The notes beneath the pieces are model-generated. The model was not told the DNA's origin and searched no databases. It worked only from the letters and a program-made list of their open reading frames with translations. Shown here in pieces: positions 15,096 through 23,935 of a DNA stretch of 32,909 bases. Source of the stretch: Elusimicrobiota bacterium (lineage in GTDB: Bacteria; Elusimicrobiota; Elusimicrobia; Elusimicrobiales; UBA9959); contig JACRER010000041.1 of the NCBI GenBank assembly GCA_016234365.1, positions 1-32,909 of the forward strand. The letters are read 5' to 3'. Position 1 is the stretch's first letter, and each line of letters starts with the position of its first letter. The translations under genes were made by a program, and so were the position numbers.

Positions 15096-16265
15096 ATGAC
15101 CCCGGCCATTAACGAAAAGCGCATGGTCCAGTTCTTCTGCGACCTCGCCAAGATAACCTCGCTTTCCGGCAAGGAAGGCGCCATCGCCCGCCGCCTCTCC
15201 ATCCTCCTTAAATTCATGGGCGCGGAAGTCTTCATAGACGACGCCGGCCGCAAGATAGGCGGCGAGACCGGCAACCTCATAGCGCGCTTCCCCGGCACCA
15301 TCCCCGGCGAGCCCTTCCTGCTGTCGGCCCACATGGACACCGTAGGCCCCGCCGACAACGTAAGACCCGTAGTCCACAAGGACCGCGTCACCTCCGACGG
15401 CACCACCATCCTCGGCGCCGACTGCAAGGCGGGCATAGCCATCATCCTCGAGGTCTTAAAGACCATCGAGGAGAACCACATGCACCACCCGCCCATCGAG
15501 GCCGTTTTCACCATCAGCGAGGAAATGGCGCTGATGGGCGCCAAGTACCTGGACTATTCCAAGCTCCGCTCGCGCTACGGCCTCATCTTCGACAACGAGC
15601 AGTCCCTGGAACACGTGATCACCAGCGCGCCGGCCGCCGACAAGATGGACATTAAGGTTTACGGCGCCGCCGCCCACTCCGGCGTGGCTCCGGAAAAAGG
15701 CATTTCCGCCATAAAGGTGGTAGCGGGAGCCATAGCCGGCATGAAGCTGGGCCGCATAGACAGCGAGACCACCGCCAACATAGGTTTCATAAACGGCGGC
15801 AACGCCATCAACATAGTCCCGCCGCTGGTGGAACTCTCCGGCGAGGCCCGCAGCCACGACCCGGCCAAACTGAAAAAGCAGACCCGCCACATGGAAGACT
15901 GCCTGAAGAAGGCGGTAAAGAAAATAAAGGTGCGCGCCGACGGCAAGCTGGTCACGCCGCGCTACGAATTCCAGGTGGAACAGAAATTCCCCAACCTGCG
16001 CATAGACAAGGCAAACCCCGTGCTGCCGCTCATCGCCGCCGCCATGAAAGAGAACGGCCTGAAGATGAAGCCCTCCTCCTCCGGAGGCGGCACGGACGGC
16101 AACATCATGTACGGCCACGGCATAAAGGCGCCGATACTTGCCACCGGCATGCGCGAAGTGCACACCACCCACGAATACCTGGACCTTAAGGATTTCTTCG
16201 CCTGCGCCCGCCTCACGCTCAGCGTCCTGGACGCCTGGGGCCGCCGGGGCAGCGACCGGAACTGA
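15096..16265 (+). CDS. M20-family metallopeptidase, peptidase T-like
   Basis: A 389-residue cytoplasmic protein. The two-zinc site of M20 peptidases is visible: SAHMDTV (H79 ligand, D81 assisting), GADCKAGIA (D109 bridging), TISEE (E142 base, E143 ligand), IFDNEQ (D166) and HTTHEYLDLKDF near the C-terminus. The dimerisation or lid domain lies between about residues 180 and 290 (AAHSGVAPEKGISAI, INGGNAINIVPP). The order matches PepT-like di/tripeptidases rather than M42. It should remove N-terminal residues from short peptides. It begins an operon with a methyltransferase (gap 10 bases), lnt and an MFS transporter. Confidence 0.93.
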   Translation: MTPAINEKRMVQFFCDLAKITSLSGKEGAIARRLSILLKFMGAEVFIDDAGRKIGGETGNLIARFPGTIPGEPFLLSAHMDTVGPADNVRPVVHKDRVTSDGTTILGADCKAGIAIILEVLKTIEENHMHHPPIEAVFTISEEMALMGAKYLDYSKLRSRYGLIFDNEQSLEHVITSAPAADKMDIKVYGAAAHSGVAPEKGISAIKVVAGAIAGMKLGRIDSETTANIGFINGGNAINIVPPLVELSGEARSHDPAKLKKQTRHMEDCLKKAVKKIKVRADGKLVTPRYEFQVEQKFPNLRIDKANPVLPLIAAAMKENGLKMKPSSSGGGTDGNIMYGHGIKAPILATGMREVHTTHEYLDLKDFFACARLTLSVLDAWGRRGSDRN

Positions 16266-16275
16266 CGGAGCACAT

Positions 16276-16851
16276 ATGCCGCATATTTTCGATCCCGAAG
16301 ACAGACACAAGCTGGATAATCCCGAGCGCCGCTCGGTCATGCCGCCGGACGAGACGCTGGTGAAAGCCGGCATCAAGCCCGGGGACGTAATCCTGGACGT
16401 CGGCTGCGGCATGGGCTACTTCGCCATACCGGCCTCGCGGATGGTGGGGCCCAAGGGGATGATCTACGCCGTGGACGCCTCCGGGGTAATGCTGGCGGAA
16501 CTGCGCTCCCGTACCGCCCACGAAGGCATTTTCAACATCCAGACCTCGCAGACGCGGCAAAGCAAACTGGAGATACCCGCGGCCGAGTACACGCTGGCCC
16601 TGCTGGTCAACGTCCTGCACGAAGTGGAAGACCGGAAGGCCTTTCTCTCCGCCCTCGCCGCCGCGCTGAAGCCGGGGGTAAAGCTTTCGGTCATAGAGTG
16701 GAAAAAAGCGGAAACTCCCGCCGGGCCTCCGCTGAAAGAGCGCCTCTCCGAGGACGAGATCCAGGTGCTGCTCAAGAAGGCCGGTTTCACGGAACCTGCC
16801 ATGACGGAACTCACGCCGTCGAGCCTGCTCTACACCTGCTCAAAGAAATGA
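16276..16851 (+). CDS. Class I SAM-dependent methyltransferase
   Basis: A 191-residue protein from the ATG at 16276, supported by GGAG at 16267-16270. A longer in-frame start inside the peptidase gene is rejected. Motif I is VILDVGCGMGYFAIP (residues about 39-53), followed by IYAVDASGVMLAEL and a post-motif LLVNVLHEVEDRKAFL. This is the ordinary Methyltransf_11/31 fold. The substrate is not indicated. The stop overlaps lnt by four bases (ATGA), so expression is linked with lipoprotein maturation, though a functional link is not shown. Confidence 0.92.
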   Translation: MPHIFDPEDRHKLDNPERRSVMPPDETLVKAGIKPGDVILDVGCGMGYFAIPASRMVGPKGMIYAVDASGVMLAELRSRTAHEGIFNIQTSQTRQSKLEIPAAEYTLALLVNVLHEVEDRKAFLSALAAALKPGVKLSVIEWKKAETPAGPPLKERLSEDEIQVLLKKAGFTEPAMTELTPSSLLYTCSKK

Positions 16852-18314
16852 CAGAAAAACGCTTTTTCCATTATTTCCTTTCCGCCCTGTCCGGTTTGAT
16901 GTTGGCCGCCGCCTACGCCCCTTTCGGGCACGGGCGCCTGGCCTGGGTGGCGCTGGCGCCGCTTTTCTACGCCGTGCTGGACAGCCGGGGCGCCTGGGCC
17001 GCCTTCAGGCGCGGGGCCGCCGCCGGCCTGGTCTTTTACGTCCTGTCCCTGATCTGGATGGCCAACGTGGTGCACTGGCTGGCCCTCGTTTTCTGGGGCG
17101 TCTTTGCCGGCTGGGTGGCGCTGCACGCCGGCCTTATGCGCGGGCTGCGCGACTGGGAAGGCGAGGGCCGCGGCCATTTAAAAGCGCTGCTGTGGGCCGC
17201 CGCCGCCGGCGCCGCGTGGACCGGCATAGAATATTTCCGTTCCGAGCTCTGGCCGCTGCGCTGCCCGTGGCTGGGCCTGGGCTATAGCCAGACTGACGTC
17301 CCTTCCATTTTCCAATCCCTGAGTTTCTGGGGCGTCTACGGCCTTTCCGGCTTCATGGCCGCGGCCAACGCCGCCTGGGCGCTGGCGGTGCGCCGGCGTT
17401 CCTGGCTGCCGGCGGCCGTTTTCGGCGCGGGGCTGGTGCTGCTGGCGGCGTGGGGCCGCCACAGGCTGGACTCGGTAATGGCCGAGAACGGTGAACCGCT
17501 CAAGGTGGCCCTGGTGCAGGCGGAAAGCGCCAGCCTGGATAAACTGTTGAAGTTCAGCCTCACGCCGGAGGCCAGGCAGGCGGACCTGCTGGTCTGGCCG
17601 GAGTATTCCTTTTACACGCCTTCGGACGCGGCGGGGGAAAAAGCCGTCCTGAATTACCTGCGGAAAGGACTTAAGCCTTCCAGGGCCGTAGCCGTGCTGG
17701 GCGCGGCGGTAATGGCGGACCCGGAACGCGGCGTAACGCGCGCCAACTACACGCTGGTGCTGGGCCGCGACAAGAAGCCCGCCGGCCGCTACGACAAAAT
17801 GCACCCGGTGCAGTTCGTCGAGGCCGGCCTGCCGGAAAATAAAAAGCCGGCGCCGGTAAACACCGAACTCGGCCTGCTCGGACCGCAGATCTGCTACGAC
17901 CTGGCCTTCGAGGACGGGACGCGCAAGGTGGCCCGCCAGGGCGCGCGCCTGCTTATTGTCCCGACGCTGGACCCGGCCGAATGGGGCCGCTGGCAGCACC
18001 TGCAGCATTCCGACATGTCCGCCGCGCGCGCGGTGGAATCCGGCCTGTGGCTGGTGCGTTCCGCTTCGTCGGGCTGGTCGCAGGTGATAGACCGCCTGGG
18101 CTTCACGCGGGCCTCGCTGGCGATGGGCCGGGAAGGCGTGCTTACGGCTACCGCCTACGCCGGACCCGGCGGCACCTTCTACACGCACCTGGGCTGGCTG
18201 CTGGCGCCGCTCTGCTTCCTTTTCACGCTGGCGGCCGGCGCGCTGCTGGCGTTCGTCAATTTCAGATCCACAGACGCAACCAAGGGAGACCGCACGAATG
18301 ACCGACACGACTGA
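16848..18314 (+). CDS. lnt: Apolipoprotein N-acyltransferase
   Basis: A 488-residue protein with several N-terminal membrane segments (to about residue 205), a nitrilase-like domain (residues about 215-450) and a last C-terminal span. The catalytic triad of Lnt is present: E252 in LLVWPEYSF, K317 in RYDKMHP, and C349 in GPQICYDLAFED. The enzyme adds the third acyl chain to the N-terminal cysteine of lipoproteins in the inner membrane, using phospholipid as donor. Start at 16848 overlaps the methyltransferase stop; a longer reading from 16698 lies within that gene. It overlaps the MFS gene by 17 bases. Lipoproteins encoded at 9646 and 13052 are likely clients. Confidence 0.95.
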   Translation: MTEKRFFHYFLSALSGLMLAAAYAPFGHGRLAWVALAPLFYAVLDSRGAWAAFRRGAAAGLVFYVLSLIWMANVVHWLALVFWGVFAGWVALHAGLMRGLRDWEGEGRGHLKALLWAAAAGAAWTGIEYFRSELWPLRCPWLGLGYSQTDVPSIFQSLSFWGVYGLSGFMAAANAAWALAVRRRSWLPAAVFGAGLVLLAAWGRHRLDSVMAENGEPLKVALVQAESASLDKLLKFSLTPEARQADLLVWPEYSFYTPSDAAGEKAVLNYLRKGLKPSRAVAVLGAAVMADPERGVTRANYTLVLGRDKKPAGRYDKMHPVQFVEAGLPENKKPAPVNTELGLLGPQICYDLAFEDGTRKVARQGARLLIVPTLDPAEWGRWQHLQHSDMSAARAVESGLWLVRSASSGWSQVIDRLGFTRASLAMGREGVLTATAYAGPGGTFYTHLGWLLAPLCFLFTLAAGALLAFVNFRSTDATKGDRTNDRHD

Positions 18315-19767
18315 GACCTCTTTTATAGGCAAGTTCACCGTACTTAAAGGCGCGGTACGCGAACTCTGGATAATCTTCGGCACGAAGATCATGACCATCC
18401 TGGCCTACAGCCTGGTGAACTCCGTGCTGGTGTTGTGGCTTTCCTCGGACCTGCGGCTCAGCGACAAGGGCGCGGGCTGGATAATAGGTTACTGGTCCAT
18501 AATCATGACCGCCTTCACCATCATGGTCGGCTCCTTCGTGGACGCCGTCGGCGTGCGCAGGTCCCTGATGGCCGGCTTCGGGCTGGCCGCGCTGGCCCGC
18601 CTTGTAATGGCTTTCTTCGCCGCTAAATGGATAGCCATCCCGTTCGGCCTCTTCCCGCTGGCGCTGGGCGAAGCCCTGCAGACCCCGGTAATGGCGGCGG
18701 CGGTAAAGCGCTTCACCACCACCAAGCAGCGCTCCATAGCCTTCTCGGTCTATTATTCCATGATGAACGTGGGCTTTGCCATAGCGGCCTACGTGGTGGA
18801 CAAAGTGCGCGGCGGCATGGGCGAATACGGCCATTTTACGGTGCCATATCTCGGCGTCCAGGTCAGCACTTACCAGACCATCATCCTCCTGGGTATGGCA
18901 TGCACCCTGCCTAACCTCATCCTGACCTGGCTGGCCATGCGCGAAGGCGTGGAAGCCACCGACGAAGGCGTCAAAATAGTCCCGCTGGTCCCCAAATACC
19001 CCGGCGAATCCTTCCTGAAAGCTTTCCTGCTGGCCAGCCGCGACGCGCTGAAGGACTGGTGGCGCATCTTCAGTTCGCTGTGGTCGCAGCAAACCTTCTA
19101 CCGCTTCCTCGCTTTCTTCGCCTTCGTGGTCTTCGCCAAGCTCATCCTGTTCCACTTCTACTACACCTTTCCCAAGGTGGCCATCCGCGAACTCGGCGAA
19201 GGCGCCCCTTTCGCCCGCCTCTTCGGCTTCCTGAACGCGGTGGTGGTCATTATCCTGGCGCCGGTGATAGGCGCGCTGACGCAGAAGTTCACCGCCTACA
19301 AGACCGTGGTCATCGGCACGGCCCTTACCGCGCTGTCCGTCTTCCTGATGGCCCTGCCGGCCGGCCTGTTCCAGGGCCTGGCCGACGGCTACTTCGGCTC
19401 GTCCATAGTCTGGTGGCTCGGCCTGGTGCGCCCGCTTAACCCGCTCTACGCGGCCATTGTGATGTGCGTGCTTATCTACTCCGTCGGGGAATGTTTCTAC
19501 TCGCCGCGCCTTTACGAATACCCGGCCGCTATAGCGCCCAAGGGGCAGGAGGGTTCCTACCTGGCGCTCTCCATGCTGCCTTATTTCGTGGCCAAGTTCT
19601 TCGCCGCGCCGCTGTCCGGCTACCTGCTGGCGGCCTATTGTCCGGCCGAAGGCCCTCGCAACTCGCAGATAATCTGGCTGATAGTGGGCTCCATGGCGCT
19701 GATAGCGCCCATCGGCCTGCTGCTGGCCAGGCGCTACATCCAGGTGCACGAAGCCGGCCGGGAGTAG
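18298..19767 (+). CDS. MFS transporter
   Basis: A 489-residue membrane protein with about 12 predicted hydrophobic spans. The loop between spans 2 and 3, GSFVDAVGVRRSLMAG, is the MFS A-motif (GxxxDxxGxR). A long cytoplasmic loop of about 60 residues lies between spans 6 and 7 (residues about 215-265). The overall feel resembles peptide/POT or sugar-phosphate carriers, but no substrate motif is seen. The start is preceded by a GGGAG box inside lnt. It closes the peptidase-lnt operon; co-transcription with an M20 peptidase is compatible with a peptide or amino acid substrate, which is only a suggestion. Confidence 0.88.
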   Translation: MTDTTETSFIGKFTVLKGAVRELWIIFGTKIMTILAYSLVNSVLVLWLSSDLRLSDKGAGWIIGYWSIIMTAFTIMVGSFVDAVGVRRSLMAGFGLAALARLVMAFFAAKWIAIPFGLFPLALGEALQTPVMAAAVKRFTTTKQRSIAFSVYYSMMNVGFAIAAYVVDKVRGGMGEYGHFTVPYLGVQVSTYQTIILLGMACTLPNLILTWLAMREGVEATDEGVKIVPLVPKYPGESFLKAFLLASRDALKDWWRIFSSLWSQQTFYRFLAFFAFVVFAKLILFHFYYTFPKVAIRELGEGAPFARLFGFLNAVVVIILAPVIGALTQKFTAYKTVVIGTALTALSVFLMALPAGLFQGLADGYFGSSIVWWLGLVRPLNPLYAAIVMCVLIYSVGECFYSPRLYEYPAAIAPKGQEGSYLALSMLPYFVAKFFAAPLSGYLLAAYCPAEGPRNSQIIWLIVGSMALIAPIGLLLARRYIQVHEAGRE

Positions 19768-19778
19768 CCCGGCCAGGA

Positions 19779-19908
19779 GCGCGCCGGCAGGGGGCCGGGT
19801 TAGCAAAACCATCAGAAGGCCGGGCCTTGCGTAAGCGGCCCGGCCGGATGAGGAGTGAGGGCACGGTGTGCCCGAACGTTTTTGCGTTCCGGCCCCCTGT
19901 CGGCGCGC
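19779..19908 (+). ncRNA. Structured RNA element B: three-way-junction fold, copy 2
   Basis: The 130-base segment starts 11 bases after the MFS stop. P1 pairs 19779-19799 with 19888-19908: 21 pairs, 19 Watson-Crick and two G-U in the plus sense. P2 is a 28-base hairpin (19818-19845): GGCCGGGCC pairs with GGCCCGGCC and encloses GC-GTAA-GC, a GNRA-type tetraloop; CATC (19810-19813) and GATG (19847-19850) extend it. P3 is GGGCAC-GGT-GTGCCC (19859-19873), sharing the 11-mer GCACGGTGTGC with element A at the same offset of 82 bases. P2 has the same length as in A. No open reading frame fits. Function unknown. Confidence 0.65.
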
Positions 19909-19962
19909 CAAAGCCCCCGTTACCTTTGTTACAGCCCCTTTAATATCTCCTTGCGAATTATC

Positions 19963-19968
19963 TACAAT
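19963..19968 (+). promoter_or_regulatory. -10 box of the acyl-CoA ligase operon
   Basis: TACAAT lies eight bases before the ATG at 19977, giving a leader of about two bases and no Shine-Dalgarno box. No convincing -35 is seen. Confidence 0.55.
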
Positions 19969-19976
19969 ATAGGCAT

Positions 19977-21593
19977 ATGACCGAACCCAAAGACCTCTAC
20001 TCATGCCTGGCCAGAACGGCCGAAAGGGACCCTGAAGAAACCGCCTACGTTACCGGCGACAAGCGCATGTCCTGGCATGAGGTTTTGTTCTCCGTGGACC
20101 GGGCGGCCGACATGTTCTGGCAGCTGGGCCTGCGCAAGGGCGACCGCGCCGCCATAGTGCTGCGCAACTCCACGGAATTCATCATTTCCTATTTCGCCAT
20201 GGCCAAGATAGGCGCCGTGGCCGTGCCGATAAACTTCATGGTCTCCAAGGGCGAGGAGATCTCCTACATCCTGGAAAACTCCGCCTGCAAGGGCGTGGTG
20301 ACGGAAAAAGAGTTCATCAAGAACTACACGGCCGTAAAAAAGAACCTGCCCGGCCTGAAGTTCATGATCTCCGCGGATTTCTGCGGCGTGGACGGAGTGG
20401 TGGATTTCTGGCATTACCTCAAGCACGCCCATTACCACCCCCAGACCCAGAAGCCGGCCGCCGACGAACACGACCTGGCGTCCATCCTTTACACCTCTGG
20501 CACCACCGGCCACCCCAAGGGCGTGCTGCTCTCGCATCATAACATGACCGAGAACGCCAAGTCGGCCATTTCCGTGATAGACCCCACCAAGAAGGACGTC
20601 TTCATGGCGCTGCTGCCCATGTTCCACACCTTCTCGTGGACCGGCAACGTCATAGCGCCCATCCTGGTGGGCTGCAAGACCATGATAGTGAAGAACCTCA
20701 CGCCGCCCAAGCCCTGGCTGCAGGCCATGGGCCGCGAGGGCGTGACCATAATGATAGCCGTGCCGCAGATCTACGGCGTGCTGGCCAAGGAGGCCAAAGG
20801 CCTCAAGAAGTTCTTCCTGAAGTTCTGGAGCCTGCGCAAGGTGCGCTTCTGCCTGTCCGGCGCGGCGCCGCTCAACAAGACCATAACGGAGCACTTCAAC
20901 AAGGCTTTCGGCCTGCACATCCTGGAAGGCTACGGCCTCACCGAAACCAGCCCCGTGGTTACCATCAACCCGCCCAAGGGCCGCAAGCACGGCTCGGTGG
21001 GCCGCGCCATCCCCGGCGTGAAGATCCGCATAGTGGACGAGCAGGGCAACCACCTCAAGCACGGCGAGGAGGGGGAGATCTGCGTGATGGGCCCCAACAT
21101 CACCCGCGGCTACCACGGCAACGACCAGGCCACGCGCGAACTGTTCACGCAGGACGGCTGGCTCAAGACCGGCGACATAGGCGTGCTGGACACCGACGGC
21201 TTCCTCTTCATCCGCGACCGCAAGAAGGATATGGTGATAGTGAAGGGCCTCAAGGTGTTCCCGGCCCAGATCGAGCACACCATCTGCACCCATCCCAAGG
21301 TGCTGGAGAACGCCGTAATAGGCATTCCCGACGGCTCCGGCAACGAGACCATGAAATGCTTCGTGGTGGGCAAACCCGACGTGGCGCTGGAGAAAGCCGA
21401 GATCATGCAGTTCATAAAGGCGAATTTCGACGCCTACAAGCGCCCGCGCGACGTGGAGATAGTCCACGCCCTGCCCAAGAACGCCCTGCAGAAGGTGCTT
21501 AAGCGCGAGCTCCTGCGCAAAGAGCTGGAGAAACGCGCGGCCGCGGCCGGCGCGGCGCACCATGAAAAACACCCGCACGCGGCGCACGGCTGA
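19977..21593 (+). CDS. Long-chain acyl-CoA ligase (AMP-forming)
   Basis: A 538-residue member of the ANL adenylating superfamily. The P-loop-like A3 motif LYTSGTTGHPKGVLLSHHN lies near residues 171-189, the A5 motif GYGLTETSPV near 320, and the hinge and C-terminal motifs GWLKTGDIG and RDRKKDMVIVKGLKVFP near 390-425. The catalytic lysine is expected near the C-terminus in KNALQKVLKR. It should activate a fatty acid to acyl-AMP and then acyl-CoA in the cytoplasm. The last residues form a short His-rich tail (HHEKHPHAAHG), which is unusual. It is followed after 32 bases by the tRNA nucleotidyltransferase gene. Chain length cannot be told. Confidence 0.93.
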   Translation: MTEPKDLYSCLARTAERDPEETAYVTGDKRMSWHEVLFSVDRAADMFWQLGLRKGDRAAIVLRNSTEFIISYFAMAKIGAVAVPINFMVSKGEEISYILENSACKGVVTEKEFIKNYTAVKKNLPGLKFMISADFCGVDGVVDFWHYLKHAHYHPQTQKPAADEHDLASILYTSGTTGHPKGVLLSHHNMTENAKSAISVIDPTKKDVFMALLPMFHTFSWTGNVIAPILVGCKTMIVKNLTPPKPWLQAMGREGVTIMIAVPQIYGVLAKEAKGLKKFFLKFWSLRKVRFCLSGAAPLNKTITEHFNKAFGLHILEGYGLTETSPVVTINPPKGRKHGSVGRAIPGVKIRIVDEQGNHLKHGEEGEICVMGPNITRGYHGNDQATRELFTQDGWLKTGDIGVLDTDGFLFIRDRKKDMVIVKGLKVFPAQIEHTICTHPKVLENAVIGIPDGSGNETMKCFVVGKPDVALEKAEIMQFIKANFDAYKRPRDVEIVHALPKNALQKVLKRELLRKELEKRAAAAGAAHHEKHPHAAHG

Positions 21594-21625
21594 CGCGCGG
21601 CGCCCCCTGGGCGCGTAAGGCAACT

Positions 21626-23107
21626 ATGGAACTGGCGGCACGTATCCTCGGCGTTTTCCCGGAAGCCTGGCTGGTGGGCGGCGCCCTGCGCGACGCCCTG
21701 CTGGGCCTCCAGTTCAAAGACATAGACCTCGCCGTCCCGCCCTCCGCGGATTTCCGGGAACGCCTGGCGCGCCTGGCGCGGGAGCTGGACGCGGCCTGCT
21801 TCCCGCTCGACGAAGAAAGCCAGGTCTGGCGGCTGACCGGCCGCGGCAAACCCGCTTTCCAGCTGGACATAATGCCTTTTGTGGGGGGCACGCTGGAGTC
21901 CGACCTGCTCCGCAGGGATTTCACCGTCAACGCCCTGGCCGCGCGGCTCTCCGACGCCGCCGGGCTGAAAGCCGACCGCAAGACCGGCGCTTTCTCGTTC
22001 AAACCGGCGCGAGGCGCGGTAAAAGACCTCTGCGGGGGCCTTAAGGACCTGGCCGCAAAAAAGATCCGTCCCGTCTCGCCCGGAGTCTTTAAAGAAGACC
22101 CGCTGCGCCTGCTGCGCGCTTTCCGCATAGCCGCGGCCCTGGATTTCAGTATAACCCCGGAAGCCCTGAAGGCCGTAAAGAAACACGCCGGCCTCATTAC
22201 GAAAGCGGCAGGCGAGCGCGTACGCGAAGAACTGCTGCGCCTGCTGGAAAGCCCCGACTCCGCTTGCTGGCTGGCGCTGCTGCACAAGCACGGCCTGCTT
22301 TGTGCCGTCTTCCCGGACCTCGCCGCGCAGGAAACCTGCGCCATCAATTATTACGGCAAAGGCGGCGTGCTCAAACACACGCTGCTGGTGGTGGAGCGGC
22401 TGGATTGCCTCTTGGGCGACCTGCCCGCCTGGCTGCCGGAGCACCGCCGGGCGGCGCCCCTGCTGCCGGCGCCGCGCCTGCTCAAGTTCGCGGCGCTGCT
22501 GCACGACATCGCCAAGCCGCCCAAGGCCGCCATGGTAAAGGGCCGCCTGCGCTTCTTCGGCCACGAGGAATACGGCGCCGTCATGGCGGAGAAGGTGATG
22601 GGGGAACTGCGCTTCTCCCGCGAAGAGACCCGCCTCGTCATGAGCGTCATCGGCGCGCACCTGCGCCCCGGCAACCTGGCCGCCAACGATTCCATCTCGG
22701 ACCGGGCGATGTTCCGCTTCTTCCGCGCGATGGGGGAATACACCGTGCCGCTGCTGGCGCTCTCCTGGGCCGACCACGCCAGTTACGTCTCCGCCGAAAA
22801 ACTCCGGACGTTCCGCAAAAAACTCCAGGCCGCCCCGGGCCCGCTCAAACCGGGCCTGCCCTACGATTCGCCGCTCAAGACACTGCACTACATGCAGGTG
22901 CTGGGCCTGCTGCTCAGGACCTACCTTAAAAAGGACCTCAAACTCTCCGCCCTGCGCCTGGTGGACGGCAATGACGTGATAAAGACCCTGAAGGTAAAGG
23001 AAGGCCCGCGCGTGGGGGAACTGCTGGACAAAGTGCGCCTGCTGCAGTTCGAAGGTAAAGTCAAAACCCGGGAACAGGCGCTGAAGGCCCTTAAGGGCAT
23101 GCGCTGA
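21626..23107 (+). CDS. tRNA nucleotidyltransferase/poly(A) polymerase family protein with HD domain
   Basis: A 493-residue class II nucleotidyltransferase. The head has LVGGALRDALLG (about residues 16-27) and KDIDLAV (about 31-37), whose two aspartates bind metal, then RRDFTVNALA near residue 95 and LRLLRAFRIAAALDF near 165. An HD domain follows with LLHDIAKPPKA (H293, D294) and later HLRPGNLAAND. The family includes CCA-adding enzyme, A-adding or CC-adding enzymes and poly(A) polymerase; which one cannot be decided by eye. The tRNA in this window lacks an encoded CCA, so a CCA-adding activity is needed somewhere in the genome. No strong Shine-Dalgarno box precedes ATG. Confidence 0.9.
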   Translation: MELAARILGVFPEAWLVGGALRDALLGLQFKDIDLAVPPSADFRERLARLARELDAACFPLDEESQVWRLTGRGKPAFQLDIMPFVGGTLESDLLRRDFTVNALAARLSDAAGLKADRKTGAFSFKPARGAVKDLCGGLKDLAAKKIRPVSPGVFKEDPLRLLRAFRIAAALDFSITPEALKAVKKHAGLITKAAGERVREELLRLLESPDSACWLALLHKHGLLCAVFPDLAAQETCAINYYGKGGVLKHTLLVVERLDCLLGDLPAWLPEHRRAAPLLPAPRLLKFAALLHDIAKPPKAAMVKGRLRFFGHEEYGAVMAEKVMGELRFSREETRLVMSVIGAHLRPGNLAANDSISDRAMFRFFRAMGEYTVPLLALSWADHASYVSAEKLRTFRKKLQAAPGPLKPGLPYDSPLKTLHYMQVLGLLLRTYLKKDLKLSALRLVDGNDVIKTLKVKEGPRVGELLDKVRLLQFEGKVKTREQALKALKGMR

Positions 23108-23123
23108 ACGCCCTTTTTACCCT

Positions 23124-23152
23124 AAAGGCCCACCCGCGAGTGGGCCTTTTTT
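23124..23152 (+). terminator. Intrinsic terminator after the nucleotidyltransferase gene
   Basis: AAAGGCCCAC (23124-23133) pairs with GTGGGCCTTT (23140-23149) over a six-base loop, and a T-run continues to 23152. Confidence 0.93.
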
Positions 23153-23236
23153 CTTGCCCCTGGTAAGCCGCCGGGCTCATGTGGCGCAGCGCCTTTGAAG
23201 GTACACTATAGATAGAACAGTCGGGAGGCTCAATTT

Positions 23237-23854
23237 ATGATGAAGAGATTCGCGCTTTCAGCCGGTCTGGTCCTGTTAGCCGGGATGGGGCTCGCTTTCG
23301 CCGCCAAAACCGAAGCCGCTCCCGCGCCCGCCGCGGCCGTGCAGGAAGACCCGAAGGCCCGCGAGTTCAAGAACATCCTCTTCAAGCTGGTGCGCCAGGA
23401 CGAGTATCTCGACGAGGCGCTGGACACTCTGGACGCCTCCAAAGGCCGCCTCAGCGCCCACGACGCCTCCGCGATGGGCCTCAGCCTCAAGATGATAGCG
23501 GGCAACCTCAAGCAGGTAGCCGCGCTGAACAAGGCGGAGTTCGCCGCCGTCCAGCCCGGGTCCGCCAACGCCAAGTACATCAACACCATCTTCAGCTACA
23601 GCCGCAAAGTGGACCGCAAGGCCGGCAAGGTGGGCGCTATGGTAGCCCAGCTCGCCGCCAAGAACAAGAAGTCCGCCATGCGCGACGCCGTCTCCTCGAA
23701 AAAAGGCGCCAAGAAGCGCGGCGCGAAGAAACTCACGCAGCTCCTGGAGGAGCAGAAAGCCATGCAGGCGCTGGCCTCCGACGTGAAGGGCCTGCGGGCC
23801 GCCTCGCGCGGCCTCAGCGCCACCAGCAAGTGGCTCTACATCGCCTCCAAATAA
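23237..23854 (+). CDS. Secreted helical basic protein of unknown function
   Basis: A 205-residue protein with a signal peptide (ALSAGLVLLAGMGLAFA, cleavage near residue 23). The mature part is alanine- and lysine-rich and almost wholly helical, with a basic cluster SSKKGAKKRGAKKL near residues 153-166. It contains no cysteine or recognisable catalytic motif. GGGAGG at 23223-23228 supports the ATG at 23237; a second ATG follows directly. It stands between two terminators, so it is a single-gene transcript. I recognise no family; a periplasmic helical-bundle protein is all that can be said. Confidence 0.82.
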   Translation: MMKRFALSAGLVLLAGMGLAFAAKTEAAPAPAAAVQEDPKAREFKNILFKLVRQDEYLDEALDTLDASKGRLSAHDASAMGLSLKMIAGNLKQVAALNKAEFAAVQPGSANAKYINTIFSYSRKVDRKAGKVGAMVAQLAAKNKKSAMRDAVSSKKGAKKRGAKKLTQLLEEQKAMQALASDVKGLRAASRGLSATSKWLYIASK

Positions 23855-23878
23855 ACCAAGGCTTTTTACGCCTCCCTT

Positions 23879-23906
23879 CCCCCGCCGTGAGGCGGGGGAT
23901 TTTTTT
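23879..23906 (+). terminator. Intrinsic terminator after the secreted helical protein gene
   Basis: CCCCCGCC (23879-23886), a GTGA loop and GGCGGGGG (23891-23898) are followed by seven T residues. The T-run lies where the -35 of folE would be. Confidence 0.93.
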
Positions 23907-23923
23907 GCGGGGGGAAAAACTGA

Positions 23924-23929
23924 TAAAAT
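23924..23929 (+). promoter_or_regulatory. -10 box giving a leaderless folE transcript
   Basis: TAAAAT is followed by six bases and the ATG at 23936, so transcription should start at the start codon. No Shine-Dalgarno box is present. Confidence 0.65.
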
Positions 23930-23935
23930 TAGCGT

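Noticed and set aside
16138-16275. Earlier in-frame start for the second methyltransferase
   Set aside because: It lies inside the peptidase gene, and GGAG directly before the ATG at 16276 fits the family's normal start.
18262-20004. 580-codon minus-strand frame opposite the MFS gene and element B
   Set aside because: It is a shadow of the MFS gene with low-complexity composition and runs through the structured element; no promoter or Shine-Dalgarno box supports it.
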